Assembly: GCA_003476595.1 (NCBI GenBank)
Contig: DMTU01000023.1
Coordinates: 1 to 13,279, forward strand
DNA length: 13,279 nucleotides
Source of the DNA: Acidimicrobiaceae bacterium
GTDB lineage: Bacteria; Actinomycetota; Acidimicrobiia; Acidimicrobiales; Salinilacustritrichaceae
Reading direction: 5' to 3'
Shown: positions 6,276 through 12,046 of the stretch, in pieces
Layout of the letters: every line of letters begins with the position of its first letter
How positions within the stretch are numbered: position 1 is the first letter of the stretch
The notes under the pieces: generated by a model
What the model was told of the DNA's origin: nothing
Databases searched by the model: none
The model's input: only the letters and a program-made list of their open reading frames with translations
Program-made: the position numbers and the translations under genes

Positions 6276-7859
6276 TCAGCCGGCGGCGGCCATCTCCGCG
6301 GCGGGTGCCGAGGTGCGGATGAGGTGGTCGAAGGCGGACAGCGCCGCCGTCGACCCGGCGCCGAGCGAGACCACGATCTGCTTGTACGGCACGGTGGTGC
6401 AGTCGCCGGCGGCGAACACGCCGGGGATGTTCGTGCGACCGCGCTCGTCGATCACGACCTCGTTGCGGTCGGACAGCTCGACCGTGCCGTCGATCCACTC
6501 GGTGTTGGGGAGCAGGCCGATCTGGACGAAGACGCCGTCGACGTCGAGGCGCCGCTCGTCGCCGGTGCGCCGGTCGATGTAGGTGAGCCCCTCCATCCTG
6601 GTGTCGCCGGTGAGCTCGGTGGTCTGGGCCTCGAGCACCACGTCGACGTTGGGGAGGCTGTGCAGCTTGCGCTGCAGCACCTCGTCAGCGAGGAGCCGGT
6701 CGGTGAACTCGAGCACCGTCAGGTGGCCGACGATGCCGGCGAGGTCGATGGCGGCCTCGACGCCCGAGTTGCCCCCGCCGACCACCGCGATGCGCTTGCC
6801 CTTGTAGAAGGGGCCGTCGCAGTGGGGGCAGAAGTGCACGCCCTTGTTGCGGAACCGCTCCTCGCCCGGGACCCCGAGCGTGCGCCAGCGGGCGCCGGTC
6901 GAGACCACGACCGTGCGGGCCCGGACGGTGGCGCCGCTGTCCAGCACCACCGAGTGCGGGCCGCCCTCGGTCGAGGCGGGAACGAGCCGGGCGGCGCGCT
7001 GGAGGTTCATGACGTCGACGTCGTACTCGCCGACGTGGGCCTCGAGCGCGGCCACCAGCTTGGGCCCTTCGGTGTAGGGGACCGAGATGAGGTTCTCGAT
7101 GCCCATGGTGTCGCCGACCTGCCCGCCGAAGCGCTCGGCGACGAGGCCGGTGCGGATCCCCTTGCGGGACGCGTAGACGGCCGCGGACGCGCCGGCGGGC
7201 CCACCGCCGACCACGAGCACGTCGAAGGGGTCCTTGGCCTCGATCTCCTCGGCGGCGCGCTCGGCGCTGCCGGTGTCGAGCTTCGCCAGCAGCTCCTCGA
7301 GGTCCATGCGCCCCTGGGCCAGCAGCTCGCCGTCGAGGAACACCGCGGGAACGGACAGGACCTCTCGCTCCTCGGCCTCATCGGGGAACACCGCACCGTC
7401 GATGGCCGTGTGGGAGAGGCTCGGGTTGAGGATGCTGAGCACGTTCAGGGCCTGCACCACGTCGGGGCAGTTCTGGCACGACAGCGAGAAGTAGGTCTCG
7501 AAGCGGTGCTCGCCGTCGAGGAGCCGGATGGCCTCGGCCGTGTCGGGATCGACCTTGGGCGGGTGGCCACCGACCTGGAGCAGCGCCAGCACCAGGGAGG
7601 TGAACTCGTGCCCCAGCGGCACGCCGGCGAAGTCGACGCGGACGTCGGTGCCGGCCCGGGTGATGGCGAAGGACGGCCGACGGGCGTCATCCCCGTCGGT
7701 GCGCAGCGTCAGCAGGTCCGACATGCCGGCGATCTCGTCGAGCAGCTCGGCGAGCTCGGCCGACTTGGCGCTGTCGTCGAGCGAGGCGACGAGCTCGACC
7801 GGCATGGTCACGTTGGTCAGGTGGGAGCGGAGCTGGTCCGCGAGGGCGGTGTCGAGCAT
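6276..7859 (-). CDS. ahpF: Alkyl hydroperoxide reductase subunit F (NADH:AhpC disulfide reductase)
   Basis: A 527-residue flavoprotein, close to the 521 residues of E. coli AhpF. The N-terminal thioredoxin-fold pair carries the redox pair CQNC (C128/C131, followed by PDVVQALN as in E. coli). The C-terminal part is thioredoxin-reductase-like: FAD-binding VVGGGPAG (216-223), the active disulfide CPHC (C344/C347), the NADH site GGGNSG (361-366) and the closing FAD motif VFAAGDC (481-487). Electrons pass from NADH through FAD and both disulfides to AhpC. The ATG at 7857-7859 has GGAGA 5 nt upstream. It lies 120 bp behind ahpC on the same strand, with a perfect 16-bp hairpin between them that probably lowers ahpF expression relative to ahpC. 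All catalytic cysteines are intact. Confidence 0.95.
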   Translation of the reverse strand: MLDTALADQLRSHLTNVTMPVELVASLDDSAKSAELAELLDEIAGMSDLLTLRTDGDDARRPSFAITRAGTDVRVDFAGVPLGHEFTSLVLALLQVGGHPPKVDPDTAEAIRLLDGEHRFETYFSLSCQNCPDVVQALNVLSILNPSLSHTAIDGAVFPDEAEEREVLSVPAVFLDGELLAQGRMDLEELLAKLDTGSAERAAEEIEAKDPFDVLVVGGGPAGASAAVYASRKGIRTGLVAERFGGQVGDTMGIENLISVPYTEGPKLVAALEAHVGEYDVDVMNLQRAARLVPASTEGGPHSVVLDSGATVRARTVVVSTGARWRTLGVPGEERFRNKGVHFCPHCDGPFYKGKRIAVVGGGNSGVEAAIDLAGIVGHLTVLEFTDRLLADEVLQRKLHSLPNVDVVLEAQTTELTGDTRMEGLTYIDRRTGDERRLDVDGVFVQIGLLPNTEWIDGTVELSDRNEVVIDERGRTNIPGVFAAGDCTTVPYKQIVVSLGAGSTAALSAFDHLIRTSAPAAEMAAAG

Positions 7860-7903
7860 GGGTTCTCCAGGCAGGGGGCTGGCGAGCGAGAGGGAGGTGT
7901 TCC

Positions 7904-7943
7904 CGACGCGCAGATCGACGGTGGGGAGTCGATCTGCGCGTCG
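7904..7943 (-). terminator. Perfect 16-bp hairpin between ahpC and ahpF (attenuator or processing site)
   Basis: The arms 7904-7919 and 7928-7943 are exact complements (CGACGCGCAGATCGAC and its reverse complement) around an 8-nt loop. It lies 36 nt after the ahpC stop and 44 nt before the ahpF ATG inside one transcription unit. No T-tract follows. A weaker 5-bp stem (7964-7976) sits next to the ahpC stop. A partial terminator or an mRNA-stabilising 3' end for ahpC would both give AhpC in excess over AhpF. Confidence 0.7.
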
Positions 7944-7979
7944 AGAACGTCTGAGGGGGCGTGGCGGGGCGCCCGCGCC

Positions 7980-8543
7980 TCAGATCTTGCCGACGAGGTC
8001 GAGTGAAGGGGCGAGGGTCTCGGCGCCCTCCTCCCACTTCGCCGGGCAGACCTCGTTGGGGTGCTTGCGCACGTAGATGGCGGCCTTCACCTTGCGGAGC
8101 AGCTCGGCGGCGTTGCGGCCGATGCCCTCCGGGGTGATCTCGACCAGCTGGATGACGCCGTCTGGGTCGACGAGGAAGGTGCCGCGGTCGGCGACGCCCT
8201 CCGCCTCGCGCATGTTGTCGAAGTTCCGGGCGATGGTGCCGGTGGGGTCACCGAGCATCGGGTACCGGATCTTGCCGATGGTCTCCGACGAGCCGTGCCA
8301 CGCCTTGTGCACGAAGTGGGTGTCGGTGGAGACCGAGTACACCTCGACGCCGAGGGAGGCCAGCTCGTCGTAGTGGTCGGCGAGGTCACCGAGCTCGGTC
8401 GGGCAGACGAAGGTGAAGTCGGCCGGGTAGAAGAAGAAGATCGCCCACCGACCGCGCACGTCGTCGTCGCCGACGGGCACGAACTCGCCGTTGTGGAAGG
8501 CGGTGGTCTGGAAGGGCTTGATCTCGGTGCTGAGCACGGACAC
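7980..8543 (-). CDS. ahpC: Alkyl hydroperoxide reductase subunit C (2-Cys peroxiredoxin)
   Basis: A 187-residue typical 2-Cys peroxiredoxin, the same length as E. coli AhpC and aligning to it almost without gaps ([17 protein letters not shown] near the start, [11 protein letters not shown] at the end). The peroxidatic cysteine is C47 in [18 protein letters not shown] and the resolving cysteine is C166 in EVCPAKW. It reduces hydrogen peroxide, organic peroxides and peroxynitrite in the cytoplasm and is recycled by AhpF. The GTG at 8541-8543 is chosen because GGAGG lies 10 nt upstream (8554-8558 on the plus strand) and the N-terminus then matches E. coli; a longer frame to 8642 would translate the promoter. 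An OxyR-type operator and a -10 precede it. It is the first gene of an ahpC-ahpF unit. Confidence 0.96.
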   Translation of the reverse strand: MSVLSTEIKPFQTTAFHNGEFVPVGDDDVRGRWAIFFFYPADFTFVCPTELGDLADHYDELASLGVEVYSVSTDTHFVHKAWHGSSETIGKIRYPMLGDPTGTIARNFDNMREAEGVADRGTFLVDPDGVIQLVEITPEGIGRNAAELLRKVKAAIYVRKHPNEVCPAKWEEGAETLAPSLDLVGKI

Positions 8544-8589
8544 GGAAACGGTTCCTCCGGGAATCGTCGTCTTGCAGGGGGACTGGGAG

Positions 8590-8595
8590 ACCATA
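8590..8595 (-). promoter_or_regulatory. -10 element of the ahpC promoter
   Basis: Minus-strand TATGGT fits TANNNT. A weak -35 (TTCCGG) lies 17 nt upstream, just beyond the last quarter-site of the OxyR operator, which is the geometry of OxyR-activated promoters. The predicted leader to the GTG at 8543 is about 40 nt and contains GGAGG. Confidence 0.5.
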
Positions 8596-8618
8596 CGGAT
8601 GCCCACGATGGGCCGGAA

Positions 8619-8655
8619 ACAGATGCGGGCTATCCCAGCCATAACCTGCGACTAT
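8619..8655 (-). promoter_or_regulatory. OxyR operator upstream of ahpC
   Basis: Read on the minus strand the sequence is ATAG-n7-TTAT-n7-ATAG-n7-CTGT, spanning 37 bp. The OxyR consensus is ATAG-n7-CTAT-n7-ATAG-n7-CTAT, so 14 of 16 defining bases and all three spacings match. It lies immediately upstream of the ahpC -35, as expected for activation by oxidised OxyR. No oxyR gene is in the window. The IS insertion begins 12 bp beyond its far side, so the operator is intact. Confidence 0.75.
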
Positions 8656-8667
8656 CACCAGGTGCGG

Positions 8668-8673
8668 CCTAGA
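8668..8673. repeat. Target-site duplication, left copy (CCTAGA)
   Basis: CCTAGA flanks the left inverted repeat and is repeated at 9768-9773 next to the right one. It fits NCTAGN, the 6-bp target duplicated by IS481 of Bordetella. An exact duplication suggests a fairly recent insertion. Confidence 0.85.
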
Positions 8674-9652
8674 TGTGCCCGCCGGGGACGTTGTCCCCGA
8701 GGAAACGGTTGAGGGTCTCGATGGGTGTGGCCCAGCCGAGTGCGCCGTGGGAACGGTGGTGATTGTAGAAGTGGAGGAAGCCGTCGTAGGCGAGGTGGCG
8801 TTCGGTTTCGCTGTGCCAGTCCCGGATGTAGGCCCACTCCTCGAGCAGGATCCGGTGGAAGCGCTCGATCTTGCCGTTGGTCTGGGGCCGGTAGGGGCGG
8901 GTGCGCTTGTGGACCACGCCGGTGTCTTCGAGGGCTGACCGCCAGGCGTTGGACCGATAGCAGGCGCCGTTGTCGGAGAGCACCCGCTCAATGGTGATGC
9001 CCATCGCTGCGAACCATGCGTGCGCTCGCCGCCAGAAACCGGCTGCCGTGTGGCCCTTCTCGTCGTCGAGGATCTCGGAGTACGCGACTCGGGTTCGATC
9101 GTCGATGACCGAGTGGATGTAGCGGTAGCCGGCGCCGGTGTGGTCGGGCCCGTCGAGGCGGCCGTGGATGCGCCAACCTCCGCCGTCAGGGATACCGGCG
9201 AGCTTCTTGACGTCGACGTGGACCAGCTCGCCGGGCCGGTCCCGCTGATAGCGGTGCACGGGCTCCGATGCCGTGGCCCGGTCTCCGCGGTCGAGGCGCC
9301 CGAGACCGGCACGAGTCAGGATCGACTGGACCGTCGACGGTGCCAGCCGCACCTCATGGCCGATGTGCTCGGCACCCCACCGACGCTTCTTGCGCAGCTC
9401 GATCACCCGCTGACACTGCGCCTCGGGCGTCTTGTTCGGTGATCGGTGTGGCCGGCTCGACCGGTCCTGCAACCCGGCCACGCCTTCGGCCAAGAACCGG
9501 TTCCGCCACTTCGTGACCGTCTTGGCGTCGACCTGGAACCGCTCGGCGGTCGCCTCGATCGTCCACCTGCGCCGCAAGACGCAGTCGACCATCTTCTTGC
9601 GGCCCTTCGGGGTCAGCACTGCGTTCGGGTGCTGGCTTCTAGCGTGAGACAC
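8669..9652 (-). CDS. IS481-family DDE transposase
   Basis: A 327-residue transposase. Residues 14-60 are a helix-turn-helix (LTPKGRKKMVDCVLRRRW onward, with KTVTKWRNRFLAEG), a second HTH-like region runs to about 120, and the integrase-fold catalytic core follows. The acidic triad is D147 (HVDVKK), D227 (LSDNG) and E263 (TNGKIERFHR); D227 and E263 are separated by 35 residues as usual for the family. The frame runs through the terminal inverted repeat and ends at TAG 8669-8671, which belongs to the duplicated target and not to the element. The GTG start at 9650-9652 has a GGAGGG ribosome binding site directly upstream, inside a hairpin arm that may limit translation. No frameshift or internal stop is seen. 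Confidence 0.92.
   Translation of the reverse strand: MSHARSQHPNAVLTPKGRKKMVDCVLRRRWTIEATAERFQVDAKTVTKWRNRFLAEGVAGLQDRSSRPHRSPNKTPEAQCQRVIELRKKRRWGAEHIGHEVRLAPSTVQSILTRAGLGRLDRGDRATASEPVHRYQRDRPGELVHVDVKKLAGIPDGGGWRIHGRLDGPDHTGAGYRYIHSVIDDRTRVAYSEILDDEKGHTAAGFWRRAHAWFAAMGITIERVLSDNGACYRSNAWRSALEDTGVVHKRTRPYRPQTNGKIERFHRILLEEWAYIRDWHSETERHLAYDGFLHFYNHHRSHGALGWATPIETLNRFLGDNVPGGHI
8674..8697 (+). repeat. IS481 element left inverted repeat
   Basis: 24 bp starting TGTG and ending GGGGACGTTGTCCC. It matches the reverse complement of 9744-9767 at 21 of 24 positions. It also encodes the last residues of the transposase on the minus strand (GDNVPGGH). Confidence 0.88.
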
Positions 9653-9709
9653 GAGCCCTCCGTTTGGGGTGTGAGTTGTGGAAGACCCACAGCCTCACTC
9701 GGAGGGCTC
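9653..9709 (-). promoter_or_regulatory. Hairpin masking the transposase ribosome binding site
   Basis: A 10-bp inverted repeat, 9700-9709 with 9653-9662, brackets a 37-nt loop. Nested 5-bp (9671-9675 with 9694-9698) and 4-bp (9678-9681 with 9687-9690) stems lie inside. On the minus strand the downstream arm CGGAGGGCTC contains the GGAGGG ribosome binding site and touches the GTG start at 9652. In RNA long enough to hold both arms the site would be paired. Confidence 0.6.
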
Positions 9710-9743
9710 AACTCATCGGTGGACCACCCAGCCCGTCGCTCCA

Positions 9744-9767
9744 GGGACAACGTCCCCGGTCGTCACA
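9744..9767 (-). repeat. IS481 element right inverted repeat
   Basis: 24 bp ending in CACA on the plus strand, containing GGGACAACGTCCCC. It pairs with 8674-8697 with three mismatches. It lies upstream of the transposase start. Confidence 0.88.
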
Positions 9768-9773
9768 CCTAGA
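9768..9773. repeat. Target-site duplication, right copy (CCTAGA)
   Basis: Second copy of CCTAGA (left copy 8668-8673). It overlaps the probable -10 of the next gene (TAGAGT, 9770-9775). Confidence 0.85.
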
Positions 9774-9775
9774 GT
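9770..9775 (+). promoter_or_regulatory. -10 element of the CinA-like gene, left next to the IS end
   Basis: TAGAGT fits TANNNT and ends 6 nt before the GTG at 9782, with no ribosome binding site between. This is the leaderless geometry also seen for glnA. The four bases TAGA lie in the duplicated target, so the -10 survived insertion, but everything upstream is now IS sequence. Confidence 0.4.
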
Positions 9776-9781
9776 CCGGCC

Positions 9782-10267
9782 GTGCTCGACGACACCCTCC
9801 TCGCCACCGCTCGCCAGGCCGGCGACCTCCTCGTCCGCCGGGGCGAGACCGTCGGCGTCGCCGAAGGCAGCTGCGGCGGCCTGGTCTCCGCCGCCCTCCT
9901 GGCGGTGCCCGGGGCGTCGGCGTACTACCGAGGGGGCGCCGTGATCTACACCGCCGCCGCGGTCCGCGGACTGCTCGGCGACGCGGTGCCCCGTCCCGAG
10001 CCCCTGCGCGGCGCCAGCGAGCCCTTCGCCCGCTGGCTCGCCGAGGAGATCAGCGCCGACCTCGGTGCGACCTGGGGCGTCGGCGAGGGCGGCGCCACCG
10101 GTCCGTCCGGCAACCCCTACGGCGACCCTCCCGGGCACTGCTGGACCGCGGTCCACGGGCCCGCGCCGGCGACCCGCCACCTGCTCACCGGCGACGACGA
10201 CCGGCTCGCCAACATGACGGCGTTCGCCACGGCGGCGCTCACCCTCCTGGTCGACCAGCTGCGCTGA
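9782..10267 (+). CDS. CinA C-terminal-domain (PncC-like) protein, variant active-site motif
   Basis: A 161-residue protein consisting of a stand-alone CinA C-terminal domain. It is recognised by VPGASAYYRGGAVIYT (about 42-57) and the late glycine-rich GVGEGGATGPSGN segment followed by GHCWTAV. Classical members are nicotinamide-nucleotide amidohydrolases (PncC) that recycle NMN in NAD metabolism and carry AESCTGG near residue 30. Here the motif is AEGSCGG (27-33), so the usual Ser position is Gly with a Ser one residue later. It therefore belongs to a divergent CinA-like group whose activity I cannot assert. The GTG start is supported by domain length and by a -10 6 nt upstream. An IS ends 8 bp before the -10-proximal sequence and may have changed its expression. 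Confidence 0.8.
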   Translation: MLDDTLLATARQAGDLLVRRGETVGVAEGSCGGLVSAALLAVPGASAYYRGGAVIYTAAAVRGLLGDAVPRPEPLRGASEPFARWLAEEISADLGATWGVGEGGATGPSGNPYGDPPGHCWTAVHGPAPATRHLLTGDDDRLANMTAFATAALTLLVDQLR

Positions 10268-10313
10268 TCGCGCCGTCCTCCGACCGGGCGCGCGGCGTGG
10301 TCGCGACCTAGGT

Positions 10314-10332
10314 TGCGCGTTGAAGACGCGCA
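10314..10332 (+). promoter_or_regulatory. Short hairpin in the leader of the GGDEF gene
   Basis: TGCGCGT (10314-10320) pairs with ACGCGCA (10326-10332) around a TGAAG loop, ending 13 nt before the ATG. It could end the upstream message or shape the leader. A possible -10, TAGGTT (10309-10314), overlaps it, in which case only half would be transcribed. Function not established. Confidence 0.3.
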
Positions 10333-10345
10333 GGGTCAGGCAGCC

Positions 10346-11704
10346 ATGAGCACCGACAACACGAACGATGGAATCGCCGAGGCCCCGCCGCGCGCCGAAC
10401 CGGGCAGCGACGCCATGTTCCGGGCCATCGTGCAGACCTCGGTGAACCCCTTCGTGGTGCTCGACACCGACGGTCACGTCCGGTGGTGCAGCGATCGCGT
10501 CGTGGCCCTCATCGGCCTGACCCCGGACGCGGTCGTGGGGCTCCACTTCCTCGAGCTCATCGACCCGTCGTCGCACGAGGCGGTGATGGCCGAGTACGCC
10601 GAGTTCACGAGCGACGACCAGCTCCGCCGGGCCTGGGTCGGCCCGCCCATGCTCCTCGACATGATCCATGCCGACGGCTCACGGATCACCTGCGAGGTGT
10701 CGGCGGCCACTGCGACCAGCCACGGCATCGAGGGGATCGTCGTGCAGGTCCGGCGCTGGCGGGGCACCGTGCTGCTCTACGCCGCGGTCGACTCGCTCGC
10801 CGCCGGAGACCCCCTCGAGGACGTGCTGGCCAAGCTCGGCGCCATCGTGGAGCACGACATCCCGGGCACCGTGGTGCTGGTCGCTGCCGGCTGGGACGGG
10901 CGGCGCTTCGACGTGGTGGCGGCTGCCCCCGGCACGCCGGCCGAGCACCTCCCGCTCGCCCCGCGCCTCGCGGAGATGTCCGCCGATGGCTGGCGGCGCG
11001 ACGACGGTGAACCAGCGAGCATCCCCGAGCTGGCCACGGAGGCCGGGCTCGCGTCGTGCTGGTGGATCCCGGTCACGGTGCGGGGCGACCACCGCGCCAC
11101 GGCGGCCCTGGTGCTGCTGCGCCCGGTGGACGCACCCCCAGCTCCGCACAACACCACGGTCGATCGGGTGACGACGCTGGTCGCGCTGGCGATCGAGTCC
11201 GACCGGAACCGACGGGCGTGGCGCCGATCGGCCGTCACCGACCAGTTGACCGAGCTGCCCAACCGCAGCGGGCTCGACGAGTGGCTGAGCGAGCAGGCCG
11301 AGGAGCGACCCGACGACGGCATGGCCCTGCTCTTCTGCGACGTCGACGAGTTCAAGTACGTCAACGACCACCTCGGCCACGCCATGGGCGACCGCACGCT
11401 CCAGGTGGTGGCCGAGCGGCTGCGCCGCTCGGTGCGCGACGACGACCTCGTGTGCCGGTGGGGCGGCGACGAGTTCGTGGTCGTGTGCACCGACCCCGCC
11501 GCGGCCGTGGCCCTGGCTCGGCGGCTGATCGACCACGTGCAGACCCCGATCGGGCTCGAACAGCACACCGCACGGGTGGGCCTCAGCGTCGGCGTCTCCT
11601 ACGGCACGTTCGCCACGCCGCTCGACGACCTGCTCCGCGAGAGCGACCGCGCCCTCCTCGAGGCCAAGTCGCAGGGGCGCAACCGCTACGTCGTGCGCGC
11701 CTGA
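10346..11704 (+). CDS. PAS-GAF-GGDEF protein, predicted diguanylate cyclase
   Basis: A 452-residue soluble protein. Residues 23-135 are a PAS domain (FRAIVQTSVNPFVVLDTDGH onward), about 141-290 a GAF-like domain (CWWIPVTVRG, AALVLLRP), and 298-452 a GGDEF domain beginning DQLTELPNRSGLDEWL. The catalytic motif GGDEF is intact at 373-377 within RWGGDEFVVV, and the inhibitory site RxxD is present as R364-D367, five residues before it. It should condense two GTP to cyclic di-GMP in response to a signal sensed by PAS or GAF, with product feedback. There is no EAL or HD-GYP domain and no membrane segment. The ATG at 10346 follows AGG-rich bases by about 5 nt; a GTG/ATG extension to 10313 adds only 11 residues overlapping the leader hairpin. 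It is transcribed alone and followed by an inverted repeat. Confidence 0.92.
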   Translation: MSTDNTNDGIAEAPPRAEPGSDAMFRAIVQTSVNPFVVLDTDGHVRWCSDRVVALIGLTPDAVVGLHFLELIDPSSHEAVMAEYAEFTSDDQLRRAWVGPPMLLDMIHADGSRITCEVSAATATSHGIEGIVVQVRRWRGTVLLYAAVDSLAAGDPLEDVLAKLGAIVEHDIPGTVVLVAAGWDGRRFDVVAAAPGTPAEHLPLAPRLAEMSADGWRRDDGEPASIPELATEAGLASCWWIPVTVRGDHRATAALVLLRPVDAPPAPHNTTVDRVTTLVALAIESDRNRRAWRRSAVTDQLTELPNRSGLDEWLSEQAEERPDDGMALLFCDVDEFKYVNDHLGHAMGDRTLQVVAERLRRSVRDDDLVCRWGGDEFVVVCTDPAAAVALARRLIDHVQTPIGLEQHTARVGLSVGVSYGTFATPLDDLLRESDRALLEAKSQGRNRYVVRA

Positions 11705-11725
11705 TCACCCAGCGCGACATCGGAC

Positions 11726-11760
11726 ACGGGCGGGCATTCCGTCCGGATCGTCCCGCCCGT
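11726..11760. terminator. Inverted repeat after the GGDEF gene
   Basis: ACGGGCGGG (11726-11734) pairs exactly with CCCGCCCGT (11752-11760) around a 17-nt loop that itself holds TCCGGA. It begins 22 nt after the stop codon, the expected place for a terminator. There is no T-tract. Confidence 0.6.
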
Positions 11761-11871
11761 ACCGGCCACGGGATGCGCTGCGCGCGGTGCGTGACCGGCG
11801 GCGGGACAGCGATGGGACGACGTCATCACATGCTGACGAGGTCCCAGTTCCGAGCTCGAGGGGTGCCGGAC

Positions 11872-12033
11872 GTGTACGAGCACAGCGTCGCTGAACGAAC
11901 CCGATCACTTCTGCTCCAGGTCATCTTGGTGGGCCTGCTGGTCCTCGGCGCTCTCGCCGTCTTCGCCGCCGTGTCCTCGGCGACGGAGCCGGTGTCCGAG
12001 GGGATGGAGCGCCAGCCCGAGCCCCACCCCTGA
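11872..12033 (+). CDS. Small single-pass membrane protein
   Basis: A 53-residue frame with a charged N-terminus (YEHSVAERTRS), one hydrophobic helix of about 24 residues (LLLQVILVGLLVLGALAVFA) and an acidic, proline-rich tail ending PEPHP. The GTG at 11872 has GAGGGG 8 nt upstream (11858-11863). An ATG at 11812 in the same frame would add 20 basic residues but has a weaker ribosome binding site. No family is recognised. Support comes from the strong ribosome binding site and the clean membrane profile in otherwise unassigned DNA. It lies between a terminator-like repeat and a convergent regulator gene, 13 bp from the latter's stop. Its role is unknown. Confidence 0.5.
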   Translation: MYEHSVAERTRSLLLQVILVGLLVLGALAVFAAVSSATEPVSEGMERQPEPHP

Positions 12034-12046
12034 GCATCCCTCGGGA

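Larger units (their letters stand above)
8674..9767 (-). mobile_element. IS481-family insertion sequence, apparently complete
   Basis: The 1094-bp element is bounded by 24-bp inverted repeats beginning TGTG, with 21 of 24 positions identical, and by a 6-bp direct repeat CCTAGA. It holds one intact DDE transposase. Each repeat contains the near-self-complementary block GGGGACGTTGTCCC. The element sits between ahpC and the CinA-like gene, which would otherwise be divergent neighbours about 138 bp apart. Ends, duplication and transposase all agree, so it may still be active. Confidence 0.9.

Noticed and set aside
5233..6498. 421-codon minus-strand open frame over the bfd-bfr operon
   Set aside because: Antisense to three supported genes, with compositionally biased translation and no recognisable domain.
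5829..8006. 725-codon plus-strand open frame over bfr and ahpF
   Set aside because: It runs out of frame through bfr, across the hairpin, and antisense to ahpF. Both underlying genes are well supported.
8544..8642. N-terminal extension of AhpC by 33 residues
   Set aside because: It would translate the promoter and part of the OxyR operator. The 187-residue version has a ribosome binding site and aligns with E. coli AhpC from the first residue.
10308..10313. CCTAGG as a second IS insertion scar
   Set aside because: It fits NCTAGN, but no inverted-repeat remnant lies beside it and a 6-mer alone is weak evidence.
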